Shown in pieces: positions 35,641 through 50,184 of a stretch of DNA of 64,000 nucleotides (its first letter is position 1; the number at the start of each line of letters is the position of its first letter). The stretch covers positions 2,154,388 to 2,218,387 of the forward strand of contig ML133422.1 of assembly GCA_003864495.1 (NCBI GenBank), read 5' to 3'. Below the pieces are notes generated by a model, which searched no databases, had not been told where the DNA came from, and was given only the letters and a program-made list of their open reading frames with translations. This stretch comes from Nemopilema nomurai. Taxonomy: Eukaryota; Cnidaria; Scyphozoa; Rhizostomeae; Rhizostomatidae. The position numbers and the translations under genes are program-made.

Positions 35641-38600
35641 GCCCATAATATCAAAAACTCAAAAGAAGATATACTAAAAACAAAAGCACAAGAATATTAT
35701 AGTTCCATCTATAGTAGGCTATTCGAATAGCACCGTTTACCAAATGTGTCCGATTGGATGAACTTTCTTGAAATACCATAAACTTAGCCACCCAAGATCG
35801 GCCACAAAATTCAAATTAGTCGTAATGACTTAATTTCATTCCCAGTGACAAATCTATCGTTCTTGACGCACACGATATTTGGGCAAAATGCAAGCTGATG
35901 ATTTCGAAAAAAACATTGCACTGAGCTGGAATGCATCGTATCGAACTTTCTACACAATAATGAATTAATCAAACACTCAAGTCATATCCTGCTAAAAAGT
36001 CAGATAACGATAATTTAACTAGTTGGGGTTTTGGCGTCTCGTAGAAGGTTATGAGTCCGTGAATTACTTTAATAAAACAAACTGATAGTATCAATCGACC
36101 ATAGTAAGCAAACATTTTAGCAATTCAAGGCTAACAAACGATACCTATTGCCTAGCTTCTTACTATTTACCATTAACTTGGGTTTCCCACTTTGATTTAA
36201 GTATTCCTGCTCATTTAACAGAAAACCAAACTGACATTCAATAAATCCCAAAAGCAATCAAAATCTAATGAAACTGTCTTCAGGATGTTATTGAGAACGA
36301 GAAATAAAGCAGCTCGTGAAAGAGTAGAAAATTGACAAACTACAAGCAATATATTGCCATATATTAGTAATTAGATCTCGCTAAATAGGAACTAAGCACT
36401 CTCAATTAGAAACCATATTAATAAACCGTTCGTCCTTATTTTTTGTGATAAGGTTCTTGCCATTGAAAATAAGAGGAATTATATGAAAACTATAGGATTC
36501 ATATAAGAGGAACATATTACATAAACCACGTACTCACAATCATAGCCATCCAGCAAGAGTATGTGCAAGTTTAGCTGCTCCTTGTTAAACCATTAATACA
36601 AATCACAGAATAATGGCAGGCTATTATTCTGTAAATCTCAGAATGTTGTTCATTTCACTATCGAGCCAATGAAAGTCACATGTTACTGATTAGATGCAGA
36701 GGACAGTCTTATACAGATATAAGTAATTTGCAGTGGATTACTGTAGGCAATCCTTAAATTAAATATGCAATGAATTCTTCAATAATTAATAAATGGATAA
36801 CAACTTATAGTCAGGGGGACCTCAATTCAGCGAATATATCAAAACGCACCAGATAGACATATTTAGGTTTGTGCAGTAATGCGTTACAGCGGATACTCTT
36901 ATTACAGGGCTGCCTGCGCTAGATAGTCATATTCAAAACCATTTATCAGATATAAATACTTTTTATTTCCATGAAATGCCTGTAATAGAAATAAACGAGT
37001 CTTCTACTGCATGCTTCCTATCCTGCGAATCTTTGTGAATGAAAATATTGCATGGTTTTTGAGAATAATGCTGGTTTTTAAGAATCAAACTATGCAACAT
37101 CATACATTCCCCATGATCCACATATCTCTAAAATTATTCATTCTGGGTTGTGCTTAAAAGCTCGGCATTGGGAACACAAAAAGTGTCGTTAAGTTCAATT
37201 TTCAGCCCAAAGATTGGATAAAATATCATACCTGTGGGCCAAACCAATAAAATACTTATCGATATGACATTTGACAAAGTCTCCCATCTTAAACACTTAC
37301 TAAAGCAAGACTGAGCTAGAAGCTAAATGACATTTGGTGAATAGGGAAATACGTTGTAAATGTGATCTCGTGTCAGACCTTCCTCTGTGCCCTGCATCTG
37401 AAGAACAGCTAAAGAAGACTTGTACTAGCTGGGAATAGTGTTTATATGATTATGTAACTTTCAATCGCAGTTTCATCTGCCCTTGTCTCTTACAACCTGA
37501 CCATGTAAGATTATGTATTAGTGGACTCCCCACTGATTAACAAAGAGTGGGGAGATGGCGGCTTGAAGAATGATTAACAGGTGCCAGTTTTTGCAAAAAT
37601 GTTGTGTTCGGATAAGGAGGATCCTTGGGGCCTAGAATAACACGTGTTATCACTAAATTCAAAAACAAATTTAAAATATTTTACTGAGTTTACTTTGAGA
37701 CAAAAATGGCACATGTGACGATATAGATTTTCAATTCCAGCTTGCAGTCGATTGTATATGAAGCTCCTACTTGGCTTAACTCGGTAAATAATTTGGTTTA
37801 ACTACCAAATTTCTAAGCATAAGCCATCTGCACAAGTTCCTTCACGTGTAGAATTTGAGTTGTTAAAGAAAATATTTAAAACAGAAAATTAGATACTTTG
37901 AAAGTATTCTTTAACGATGTACATAGAGACCCACGTATAAAAATGAAATATAAGAGTGCAAGATTGCACTGCAAATCAGCTTTGGAAGCTGTTGTGGCAT
38001 TATCTACAAAAAGACTGTTTATAATTTTGAAACAGAGATGACTCCCTGACCTTGGTGCTTTATTCAAAGAATCCATTGTCTTGTTTGAGATCTCAAACAT
38101 TCTTTTACACCCAGAATCACGAAAGGACAATTTATGCAAAGTCTTAAGAACCTACGTTGTCGAGTCTTCTTGATACGTTTAATGAAATTCTCATTAAGAT
38201 TCCTCTTTTAAGAAGCATTTGAGAATTACTATCAAGCCACAGTTTTAGGTTACTCCGCTCCACTTAACCAAAAATGTGATTCTTAATCACCATTGACCAA
38301 TACTTAATTTAGAAGGCATTAACAGTGGATCGCCACTGATGTCATGTTGGTAATACGCCATGATTGCTTGACACCTATTGTGAAATTGTTATCGACAATG
38401 GCTGACCAAGCTTGTATGGTTGGTTATTCTTTGAGCTGCTAGAATTTCCCATTACACGCTTATTTCTGACAGGGAAATCCTGTACGAAAGCTAAACGATT
38501 CTCGATTGCTGCAAATTAGAACATACAACTGTGGTTGCAAGACTACAATATTCGCATCGGCTGTAAAGAAGAACCTAAACTTTTCTGCAAGTTTGTCATG

Positions 38601-39060
38601 ATAAACGTCAAAGATTACTGATGATGACATTAAAGTTGAGCCAGTGTATATGCTTTGAATGTAATAGGCTGAGAGGACAGCGAGTGACTGAAGTCTTAAC
38701 TCTACAGTCACTATTAAAAGAAAACATGCCAATGTGTTTATAATCTTCTTCGACATGAGAAGCCTGAAGAAAACAGAAACTGTCTGCCCATAATGTCGCC
38801 TCTTAACAATAATTAGAGAAAATGAGAGGTCCAACAGGAATCTTCCAACGAGCTAATTACTGGAGAAAATCCTGGCATAAAAGCCTAAAGGTAGCTTTGT
38901 CGCTGCATGAATATATCCGAATGTCAATCATCTGCACCACATGGTACTTCCAATCAACATGATCCATCATTACTCTAATAAGTGGAAATAATCTATTTTG
39001 ATTCTTTTACGCTAATCATCTTGGACATGGTGGGTGAACATATTCGAATCTCACAATAGA
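35641..39060. other. gene-poor intergenic DNA
   Basis: Nothing supported apart from the GPCR-like remnant. A short AGAATAAT/ATTATTCT palindrome is at about 36608-36631. Confidence 0.35.
38460..38834 (-). pseudogene. possible GPCR C-terminal remnant
   Basis: The frame reads like a decayed rhodopsin-type receptor end. It has a basic stretch (VKRRHYGQ), a hydrophobic segment after KK (IINTLACFLLIVTVEL) in the TM6 position, and LQPQLYVLICSNRESF, which resembles the NPxxY helix and following N-R-E-F of TM7 with Q in place of N. The usual TM6 CWxP is absent. No upstream TM segments were found in frame. Resemblance only; it may be coincidence. Confidence 0.25.
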
Positions 39061-39070
39061 TGGTAAAGGA

Positions 39071-39124
39071 CTAGTTTTTGCATACATAAAGTAGTTTTTC
39101 GTCCGACACTCCTCAGAGTATGCA
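39071..39124. repeat. dispersed hairpin repeat, copy 1
   Basis: CTAGTTTTTGCATACATAAA through TCGTCCGACACTCCTCAGAGTATGCAAA. The ends TTTGCATAC and GTATGCAAA are inverted. It is closely similar to copies at 62311 and 63403. Confidence 0.75.
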
Positions 39125-42100
39125 AACGAATTGCAAAAAATGCAACAATTGGTTCCAAAGTTATGTACCACAAAACACTTGTTCACATAACCGAATCTCA
39201 AGCCTTTGAGGAAAAGTAAATAAAGTGCTAGATGTATAGAAGATTGATGACATTGCCACCATAAAGTAATTACAAATTGTGTCTTGCGCTGGTGTATTAC
39301 TAGGTACAGATAAAGAACAAATTTTTGTTTTTCGAGGCGTATGTTTTCCTATGTGCAATGGTGTTTAATTTAAAGCCAAATGCATAATTGCATCCCGTAT
39401 TAAGCTATAAACTAGCTGCTCCATATGCAGATAAATTCCTAACTAGGTAGAATTTTATTGCAGTACCAATAAGCTTTGGTTGATTTATAAGACGAAATCC
39501 TGCTACCTTTAGAGAAAGAACTTCAGTGATAAGGTTTCTCTCGTTTTGACAACGCCTAAAAATGGAGAGAGTGCACGCAGGTCATGTGTGTTGCAAACCA
39601 AAGTATATTGATAAAACTCTGATAAAAAACATCTTCAAAGAAGATGAGTAGATGACATCTAGAGCTTACAAAACACGACTGCAACAGTTCAAACAGAATT
39701 GCAAAGCACACAGCCATCCTGAAGCGTTGCTTACATCAGATACGCGGGGAAGCTGATCAGAGATCGGTCTTTTTCTCCGTGAAGCTGTGATATAATCAGC
39801 CATCCCTCCTGGGAACTTTGATTGCAAAATCGTGATTAACAATACCGAAGTCAGTTCCGTTATTTCAGTTCAGAATACTAGGTCAAACGACTTTAAATCG
39901 GTGCTTTTAGCCTCCATACACTTAATTGCAGATTAAAAGGAGAGAAGGTCTGAGACCGCAATACGCTAAAGTCATTAAAAATGAATTTCCCTGTAAACAG
40001 GGTGTTTGGCGATGAATACAAGAATTCCATACGATGAAACTGCAGCACCGCGGCAGCGTGTTCTCATATCTATAACGGTAGGACTTTCACGAAACTTAGT
40101 CATTTAGTTAAACATATCAGTCAGCATATGGGCCTATGACCAGGGCTCGTTGAATATCTTCTCATTGGTGTTGTTTTTACAAAACTTTCAGCCTTGTGTG
40201 AACTTTGGTTGGTTCAAACCATCTGCTTTGTATTTAAACTGTGCGTTTTCTTTCTGAATGTCAGCGGCTCTCGCGAGCTACACAAAGACTTAGTTTGAAC
40301 AAAGAACACAGATGTATACATACTCATAGCATACTTGACATACAGGCTAGGCTCTTTCGTGTTTCTTTCCTCTGTTATTTTAGTTACCAAAGGTGTATTA
40401 GCTGCTAATTCAGAAATAACAAACTGCCTCCACAGGTTCCAAGAAGAAGGCTGCTGTCAAAGCTCTAAAGCCTGTAAGTAATAACATTCTAAACTGCTTC
40501 GGAAATGCTTCTTACGCACTTGCTAATTCGCTCATATAACTGACAGGTCAGGGTAATTAAAAAATCGATGAAAATAACTAGACAATGAACTGTGACATGT
40601 TTACGAAATGATTTGTTGAAGACAGTTCGCCATATTATAAAGAAGCAATTAAATGAGAAGTAGACGTATTCTTCAATTTGGAAGATCTGATTTAGCATGT
40701 TTGAAAGGCAATTAAGACAATCAAGTTCCCAAACATGGTCATAATTAAAAGTCTGCGGTAAATTGATCGCTAATGTTGCAATGATTATCTCCTTGGAAAC
40801 AAAAGAAACAGACCCTGTGCTGTGAAATTCGTGAGATTGAGGTTATTAGCTGAATCTAAGAACTGTACGCGGTAACTGTCAAAAACAATTGCGATGATGA
40901 AATACTCAAAGAGTGGTGATTATGCAAGCGGCCTGATTTGTGCCAAAACTGGCCTGGTACCTATTTGACAAGATGAATTCCAAGGTGCCCGTGCAAAAGA
41001 GCAATGCACCAAATTTGAAAGCCACGACACAGGACAGGGAAAGGCGAATGAGACACTGGCTACTTTCGTTGTTAAAAACAGTTTTGTATGCAGGCTAACT
41101 TGAAAGCGAGGTTAACAAGGTTCATTCTACGTACCCCCTATTGTGCTGTCAGCGTGAAAACGAGGCTAACCATGTCAGACTACAGCATTCTGACACAGAA
41201 CTTCAAAGGATGCTGATGCAAGTGTCCTACCCTTTCCCTATTCTGTGGCTCTGGCTTGCCGCGGGAAGGAAAAGGGGCGTTATCTATAAGGTTGATGCGC
41301 CTGAACGGAGAGGTTAACTGCGGTTTGAAACCAACCGTACGCAGTTGGTCATCAATAAAGTCACTGGTATTTAAGAAAGTAAAGTTTGCCTCCTTTGAGG
41401 TGTATGGTAGTTTAAAGAGAGTTGATGGGGCATTCAAACAGGTCCTTGAGTGGGAAAGCAGACGAAGAGGTGACAGCTTGAATGTAACACACAAATACAT
41501 GCATTTCTGCATTGAAATGGGGAGTTCGTGATATAATAATTTAAATATGCTTACTTGACATAAAAATTGTCAAGAATTTAACATCAAATGACATCAATGA
41601 ATCTAAAGCGTTCATTGAAAATTTAAATGGCAGGACAAAAAGAGAGAAAAACAAAACAAAAGACGCCCTCAAGCGAAATCAGTATAGTGAGAGTTGCCCG
41701 TGGTATGACCTAGAGAAACTGGAACTAGTGGCCTCTCAGTATCTCATTGGTGTATTACAAACAATTAGATCAGCCTCTCTTTGAAAAAAGCAAAGTCGAG
41801 AATCATGATATACAGCTGGTTGATAGTGACAAGATCTATCTATTGAGAAGGGGTACCGCTCTGACTATATGAAATGGACGAATTTATGACCAAATGAAAT
41901 CAAATCAAAAATCAATCTTCAACTAAATGATAAGTTGAATGAAATTTATTATAATTCTCCAAAGAATATACAACAGGAAAAAATTTAGGCGAAACACGTT
42001 TGGTGGGTATATTCTCGTATATGTTAGAGGCCCAATAAAATATTTTACATTTTCGGCAAAAGAAAAACAGCAAGGGAGCTTACGATTGCTTTTAAGTTAG

Positions 42101-45100
42101 AAAGGAGAGGAGAGGCACAAAATTGTGAATATACAATCGATTAAGAGGCACAAGATTGGGCCTATTTGAATTTGAGATAATATAAAGGTCTGCCCATCGA
42201 ATAAACCACATGAAGAGGCTTTCGTATTTTAAAACTCATTTCGGAAAAGGAATCGGCAGCAGAAGAAAGGGCGTGGTTGCAAAATACGCACAGGGGTAGT
42301 TATCTGAATCCATGGAAATGCATTTCAAAAAGCCTTGGTCATCTTCGAAAAGAATGGCACCTTCCTAGGATCAGATATACGTGACAGCGAATCTTTTTGT
42401 GAAAAAAAAGTTTTGTTTATCCTTGATGTAGATAAAGCTGGCCTTCAGTGTAACCGATACAGGTTCAACCAATGCATAAATTTTCATCCTGATTTCATAC
42501 CATTTCTATTTTAAGGTTACTCTCACAACTTAAAGTAGAGAAGGTGCATTTACCAGCTAACCAAATGAATACGCTCTTTATATGCTCTTAATTCTTGATC
42601 ACATTTACAAACGTGGATTCTCTCTCTCGGATCTATCGCTTAATTCATGACCGAGATTTCTTTCGTTCGCAAGCCCAGTTTCCGTACAGAAAAACCTACA
42701 ATTTATCACAGTACGTATGTGTTGGTGAACATGAAATTACGAAAGACGTAACATCCGAATATCTGAGCGAACGGGTGCTAATCAATAGCGAAAACAACAA
42801 AGAATGAGATGAAGAATTATTGATTTTGGCCTTGACAAAACATCGGATGGAATTAAAATTCGTCGATTTCACTGAATGCTAATGAATTATTTATAGGAAG
42901 AGGCAATATTGCCTGATTTCATATGAAAATATTTGCATGCAATTCTGTAAACATGAACTCACTTGCACAACAAAAAACAGTTGCGATTATCTTTGAATCA
43001 ATATCGTGGTTCTCTCGTTGTATATGCCAATACCTTTCGTCTCAAATGTATTACAGTTTACGCAAGAGCTTTGAGAAGAGTCCTTAGATGAAAAGCTGGA
43101 TTTAGTGACTGTTGCAATAATAATAGTTTGACGCACTGCAAACTGTTTTCGGAGGCAGATTTGGTCAATATTTAAACATCTAAAAAGAAGAAAATAGATA
43201 AATGCTCCGAAATGTATATGAATGGAACAACGAAGGAAGGCTCAGATTAAAAGAGGAGATTGCACAAAAGCTGAATAGCAGAAACTTGGCTGCATTTGGA
43301 ATATTCTTGGTAATTAAATAGCTAATTAATATTTCGGGATTCCCCGACTTCATCTAATTAAAGACTAAATTGGGTTATCTGATTTAGCAATTAATTGCCG
43401 ACATAATCGTTAAAGAGAAAGAAAAGTGTTAGTTGTCTATTCTGACGAAGGTTTTAAGTTGCATAGATATTGTTTATCCATACCCCGATACATGCGAACG
43501 ATCCAACCACAAAGTATTCAGGGAAAGTAGAAAAAAGGCTCAAGGTTGAGGCCTTAGAAACTCAGCGACAATTTTTGGTGCGATTGGATTTCAACTTGAT
43601 GGCAACAAAGCAAGCATTGGGCCCTACAATACAGAGTGTCTTGGCGTAAAAGCAACCCATTGACAAAACTGGCGAGAACACGTAAAACTAGTAGACACAA
43701 TGGAAATCACACAGACGCCAGAAATATCAAAATTGATAGTCTTAAAATTAAGAAAATTTGAAGAAACAATAAGTTCGACAGGCAATAAAAATTTAAGTGC
43801 TTAATATGGAACTTTGCTTCTCATTAAAATGGGTAACAGTTCGAGAGTAGCGTACGTGTGGAGTCGTATCTTAATTACCGCGATGGATTTTGATTTCCTT
43901 ACCTAGCTGGGAGGCAAACCAGAGTGCATAATGGCGAATTCTTTCCATTCTGGTTCCTTGCATGCTGATTAAATGGTTTTCTTGAGCTGCTTGACATACC
44001 GAATTATGATCGACATAACAGGGCTACGGTTTCCGAATAAAACTGTTCTTCGATTCAACGAGTTTAATCTTCAAAGCAGACTCTGTTCTGCATACTACCA
44101 TTATCACCCATCTTACTTGTTGAAGGCTTGTTGTGTCATTAAAAAGAGGGGGGTTATAAGCGTACGTAAATACCTACATCCCTTGACAAAGTTGATAATG
44201 ACTGGAGTTTGACAAGACTGATTGACAAAGACTAGAGTTTGACAGACAATTGTTTAACTTGGATCTTAACGAGTGTCATTGTGTAGCATGCACCCTTTTC
44301 CCAACTGTTTAAAGAGAAAGGTCGTTGGATTGTGGTGACTGACTTGAACCGAATTATCAAATGTAAAACTCAATGGTGGACCATCAGAAGCATAGGGGGG
44401 AGGGGGCCAAAAATTAGTACATACTCCAATAATGTTAGCAGCTTGCTCTTCAAAAACTAGAAAAAACAAGCGTTTGCAACTGAAAATATTTCAGAAAAAG
44501 TTGTTAGGAATGTTCAAATTCGCGTCTAATTTCTGATAAGTTCTTGCAAACGGAGTGCTCACACAGATCACTGATTGAAGCACAGGATAGCAAAACAAGA
44601 ATAATACCCAGTGATCAAATGAAACAACAGAAATATCCAAAACGGAAATATCCAAAACGGAGTACAAGGATACAATTAGCTCTTTATTAAATGCAGCTGG
44701 TCTCTCATTAACATAACTAGATAACATTAATACCAAAGAAACCAGAAAGCTTCTAATCTGGGGACGATATAAAGTTGAGAATACAAAACCAGACTCTATT
44801 GCAATTTCAAGAAGTACAAATTAAAGAAAAAGTAAATGACGCTCAGAGTGATTTTTAGTACGCTCCGTGAGTTTGAAAATTAATTGTTACTGATAAAGGT
44901 TTTTTACGACCTTAATGCCCGAAAGATTTGCCCTCATAAGCCTGGATTAACATTTTTTCCAGATAAAAGTTAGATAGCAAAGCCAAAGATCTCTTTAGCA
45001 TGAACAAACAAGATCACGCCCTTCGGCTTCCAATGAAAACATGATTTAATGCAGCTTATAAATGCGAGACTTTTAAATATCCGTTAAAAGGTATCGACTT

Positions 45101-45400
45101 TTCATGTTGCTCAGGGTGCAAGATTACAAAAAACTTTTCGTTAACTGTGTAGCTTAAAAAAAAGAATATCATCGTTCGTTAACTATGTGTACCTATCACT
45201 AAAAATCTACTTTCAGCTAGTTTTGGGTGGATTGGAACTCGAGGTAAAATTGAATGCAAGTGTGTTTGGATGCGTAGCGTGGAAAAGCAGCGGTTGATAC
45301 TATGACGAGAGTTTTTGTACCAGTCCATTTTATGTTGGCCTCCTCCATTTTAAAATAGCCCCAATTGTCCCCCCAGACAAAAACAGATCAAACGAGTCCC
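39125..45400. other. gene-poor intergenic DNA
   Basis: Only the 90-nt candidate exon at 40384 stands out. The 41180-41531 frames on both strands overlap and neither is recognised. Short direct duplications such as AAATATCCAAAACGG (44632-44660) are present. Confidence 0.35.
40384..40473 (+). CDS. candidate cysteine-rich coding exon, 90 nt
   Basis: A strong pyrimidine-tract acceptor (GTGTTTCTTTCCTCTGTTATTTTAG) and a consensus donor (GCCT/GTAAGT) bound exactly 90 nt. The open frame ends NCLHRFQEEGCCQSSKA, and the split codon could give a further cysteine. Without splicing the frame stops after KACK. Partner exons were not found and I do not recognise the domain. It may belong to a secreted cysteine-rich protein, or be a chance match. 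Confidence 0.3.
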
Positions 45401-45479
45401 CCACCATCCGTGAAATGATGTTAACATACACTCAGCTCTTGACATAATTCAATCTGCACATTGGCACACATACTTGTCA

Positions 45480-45600
45480 CACTGCCAGTCCTAGTCACTG
45501 GCTGCACCTAAAGGGTAGAGCAGGTCCGGGCCAAGAGCGACTCCAGGAAGCGGACGTCTCACCAAAGAAACGCCCCGTTGTGGAGCTGATGACCTGAATT
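45480..45600. other. local GC-rich patch
   Basis: A block distinctly richer in G and C than its surroundings (AGCAGGTCCGGGCCAAGAGC at its core). It may be a repeat fragment or an old exon. No open frame with family features was seen. Confidence 0.35.
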
Positions 45601-45870
45601 ATTCAAACGCCCCCCATACAATTATTTGTTATTTGTAGAAATTAAAATTGAACTAGCAATTAAACTTTGAAGGTGAGATTGGCAGAGGCAGGACTGCTAA
45701 TATCAAGCTTCTTTCTCCTTGGATGATTGAAACAAAACTAAGCGTACCATATTGAGGTAAATTCGCGTGATTTACTTTCTAGTATACTTATAAGAAACTA
45801 CAAAAGGATTTCAGCTACAGGTGGAAGGTAATTGAAAGGCTTTTTATTCGCCAGATAGATACTCAAACAC

Positions 45871-46467
45871 TTGGACAAGAAAATAAGAAAAATCCATGTC
45901 AAAATACCTCAGGTTTGCACCAACCAGAGTCATGTCCCAAAACAAACTTTTAGGTGTTGTGGAGAGCCTGCTTGGCGAAGGGCTCTCTCGTTCTACATTC
46001 CAATTCGGGGAAAAAGTCCCAGCGTGACAGAAACTCCCCAATCTGGTGCCGAGCGTCTAGTTGTGACAAAAATGTCCAAATGTTTTGTTGATAAGCTGCG
46101 ATGGCGATTGATCGAATGTCTCAAAAACATTGAGTTCTGGCCCAACGTCACGGAACAATGTCGCTCGCTAAACACTTGTGAGAGACATGAATGTCCCAAT
46201 GTGACAGTGAACGTCCCAATGGGTACTAGTGGCTACTTCTGTATATTCCTAGCTAGAGACAGGCGAAAGTATTGTACATTTTGTTCGCTGCAATGCATAG
46301 AAACGGATCTATTCATTTGCCACTCAAAATTAATCCAATCCACTGAACAATGTCATCAATGGGCTTCTCGAATATTTCTTAGCTGGCAGCTATTTCCTTA
46401 CATCTTTGACCATCATTTAATGCTAAACCACGTTCCGAGTTTGAATTGGTTTCTTTTGAAAGTTTAA
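45871..46467 (+). other. unrecognised 198-codon open frame with GTCCCAA-type words
   Basis: Longest unexplained frame between the receptor genes. ATGTCCCAA or close variants recur (about 45932, 46071, 46191, 46214), suggesting a degenerate repeat. No domain, membrane segment or signal peptide is visible. I do not call it a gene. Confidence 0.3.
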
Positions 46468-46469
46468 CT

Positions 46470-49400
46470 TCAATGGAGTTATTGGGATCACGTAATCAGG
46501 TCTTCGTGACAAGGAAGGCCTACCTATTTACACCATGCAAAGGTGGGAGAGGCCCTTCCTCGTTCCGTTGGTTTAGAATTTGTGAAAACAAGCCCATTAT
46601 TTTCCATAGAGATGATTATCAACCCAAAGTGTGTGAAACGATTTAAATTTAGATACATGACAAACCATATCCACGGTTCTCCTCAGTTTTAGAAAAACGG
46701 ACTTTTCATAAGACACTTAAAGCAAGTCAAAAAAAATTGAAAAAGATTTTGCCTTTAATACCACGCATTAGAACATACTCCAATACTAAAAAATGTACTT
46801 GCATAATTCATAGTATTGTCAATAACTACTTCCGAAGCAGTAAACAATAATTTTGAATATGCAATTCAATTCTAAAATGTAAACACGATGGATTCTCCAC
46901 AAGAGCCGCCACTGCATAAATAATGAGGATAGTCCTCGGAGCAGCGAAGCAGGGATAAAATGTAAGTGAAATCTTATTTATAACTGAATAGGACAGGGAA
47001 CAAATTTATTTGGAGTTGACTTGCAGCGTTTATACCTGAAGCAGAAGACAACAACATGGCCATCGTAAGCGTAGCTAAGCCAAAGACCGCATTAAAAACA
47101 GTTCTATAAAATGTCGAATTTACTCACATAAGTTAGGCAAATTCCAGCAAACAACTTCTGCTGTGGAATGTCGCAAGCGAGAACCTTCTATCGTCTGCTT
47201 TCACAATTAATGGTGCAAATGAAAGTTTCGCAAGATTAAGACACGTCACGGACATTGTTAATGGGAAAACGTAACGCAATGTTCAGCTGGTTATTGATAC
47301 GAAGACATAAATGTCAAGATCCGCATACGATAATCCGAGGCTGTACGCAGAAAGCCTTTTCATTTCAGAGTTAAATCAAGAAAGGTGATCCCTCTTGAGC
47401 GGAGATACCGTGGCTGTTTGAGACTTTGATGCGATTTGTTTCAGTAGATTTCCTTATCGAAAAGCTCGAGGCCTGACCTTTAGCGTCAAGCAACACAAAA
47501 ACACCAAATTCCAGTTTACCTTGTCTAGTTTCGTCTGTAATTGAAAGCAAGGACATTGATTTTGTCGATAGTATAGCTTTATTCACGGGACTAGATTCTT
47601 GGCATGCAATTGTTGAGGAAAAGCCTCACAAGTGTTTAAAGCGTAGACCCTAAATTTCAGTCGCCATCTGTGGTAAGTACAGTTCAAAACTTTCGACATC
47701 TTTTTGCTTGGCATGTTCATTGCTATTTAATAAACTATTTCAAATATGTATTGATGAATTGGAGCTTGTAGAAATGGAGATATTTGAGGTTAAAGATAGT
47801 GATAAAAAAGATGATCTTTCTGCAGGAAAACTTTGGTGGAAATAAAAAAAGCAAAATAGAAGCCAACTATCAAACGAAACCTCACAAAATTAACAGTATG
47901 ATTTAAGTTATGGAAATAATGTCAGGACAAGGCCTGTAATAATTTGATATCAAGGAAACCTTGGCGACAACCATTGCAAATCGAGGCGACTTTAATCAGG
48001 AAACGTGATCACGGACAATGGAAAATCACGTGAAAACCCGACCACCAGTAGCAAGAAAGAGAACAAAAATAGTTGAAGGTCTTGAATAAACGTGGTCAAG
48101 ATTTAATTAAAATATAATGAAAATAATTCACTATTTGTAAATAACCATCTTTGGTATGATAAATATACAAAATTCACTTGATTTATATCAGTGGGCTCTG
48201 AAATTAGCAAAAGTAGAAACACATCAATAACTTTGGATTAATTTACAGATTTTATTTGCCTTCGGCATTGAGAGACCTAAAGTCGGCATTAATTCTTTCA
48301 AATATTTAATTTCCGGATAACTAGTGGATCGTGGGCAAAGCTTGGGGGTTCCATTTTCATTTTAATAGCTTTCAATGCTGAATCACCTTTTGAAGCGTTC
48401 GAACGTAAGGCTACGTATACAAGGCCCTTGTTCTTATTCCTCTGTGCCTTCTTGCAACTTTGTACATTACAAAACTATGTATACAAGCCTCACCAAGCAA
48501 TCTACCAACAAGGCCCCCTAGTACAGTGATAACCTTCCCACCCAAAAATATCATTTTGGACCTATTGTGGCACAAGCACCATCAGATTATTTCATTTTTA
48601 ACCGGTGCAGAGAGCGCACCAAGCCTCATATACTTTGTGTATAGTTCATGTCACTGAATCCTTGATATTATCGCAGCGAACAGTCTTGACGTGCTTTCAA
48701 GTTGCCAGAATCATCTTTAAATAATCATCTTCAAATATAATGAAGTTTTCACCACTTCCAAACTTAATTGAAAGAAGTAAACATAATAGAGAGCTAGAAA
48801 AATTCGAACAGCCAAGCTTGCATATTGCAGAGACAAAAAATGAACTTGAGGCTAAAGAAGTAAGTTTGTGTTTTGATTGGAGTTATCAAGAAGAGGGGTG
48901 ACAGAAAGTTTGCCTAGCGTCCTTGACATATTTATACTCTGCCTCTCAGAAGCTATGAAACATAGATTATCACACGGAAGAAAAGTCAATCCCAGAGTAG
49001 CCTGGTGAGGGTATGACAAGCAAAATTGGCCCCAGATCATTGGCACAAGTTGAAAAATTTGGGTGGCACTTAAATTCAGCTAGCCAGATTTAATTTTATT
49101 AGGAAAGGTAAACAAAATTCAAATGACGTTATCCCATCGGCTTCAAAGTTTTAGGGTATACTTAATCCTGTTCAAAGAAGAAGCTAATTTTATTTCACAA
49201 ATCGTGAAAATGGTTGTCCCTGCTGTCAATCATATTTCACTTGAAAAAAAACAAAAAGGGAAAGTATCGTTGTAGGAAGAGTAAGAATGGAAGTGAAGTA
49301 TTAGGCTAATGGCATTCACCGATTCCTTCGCAGTTAGTAAAAGACGGTTGTGGGAAAGTTGCGATGGCAGAGTCGCGCAAAATAATCATCACTTGCAATG

Positions 49401-50180
49401 CATATCGCATGTAGAAACCCTGATGCATCAACCAAAAAACTATAAAATGTGACACAACTTTGAGTAGTTGATCTTAATTTACATAAAAGCGAAACAAAAT
49501 AAATAGCTTGAAATTCAGACTTTTTTCAAAACGTGTCTAAACATGCCGAGAGCTTGACCAGATTGAGATCAGATGGAAATGACACAGCTTTGTACAGATG
49601 AAATCAATTTACTCACCAGTTCATGCTCTGTAGGACACCTTCGGTACGGATGCGAAACTGCTGTGGATATTAACTCGCGGCTCTATAAGTAAAAGAGGTC
49701 ATGTATTAAGATGTGATGTATCTAATAAATTGTGGAGCCAATCAGCTGATATCTCGAGTCTGTGTGTTCTGTTCCACGTGCGCCAACGAACGATAAAAAC
49801 AGCACGGCCAATCGAATAACCCAGCATTGCATCATGAAAGTTCACATAGACAAAAGGATGATTAGTATGAAAAATTCATACTTGTATATGTACATATGTT
49901 TACCGAAAAGATCCGTATATGAGCTGCTAGCAAAGATCTAGTGCCTTGATAGCGAGATACCAGGTCTTCAATCCAAGACTATATTAACTTGATTGCAAAG
50001 GAGCCGTGAACCCTTCAAGAGTCAGTGGAATATGAGTTTCCTGTCATCTGCTGACTGAAGAACTTCCTTGCAAGAAATGTCAACAAAGCCCGCTATCGCC
50101 ATGCAAACATAGAGATCTTCAATCACCCAAAGTAGGGCTGATTCTTCTTAAAACACATGCTAGATCATCTTATTTTCTTT
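46470..50180. other. gene-poor intergenic DNA
   Basis: No gene supported. A minus-strand frame at about 48420-48570 reads GGKVITVLGGLVGRLLGEAC and is somewhat GC-richer than its flanks, but nothing connects to it. Confidence 0.35.
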
Positions 50181-50184
50181 TGCG

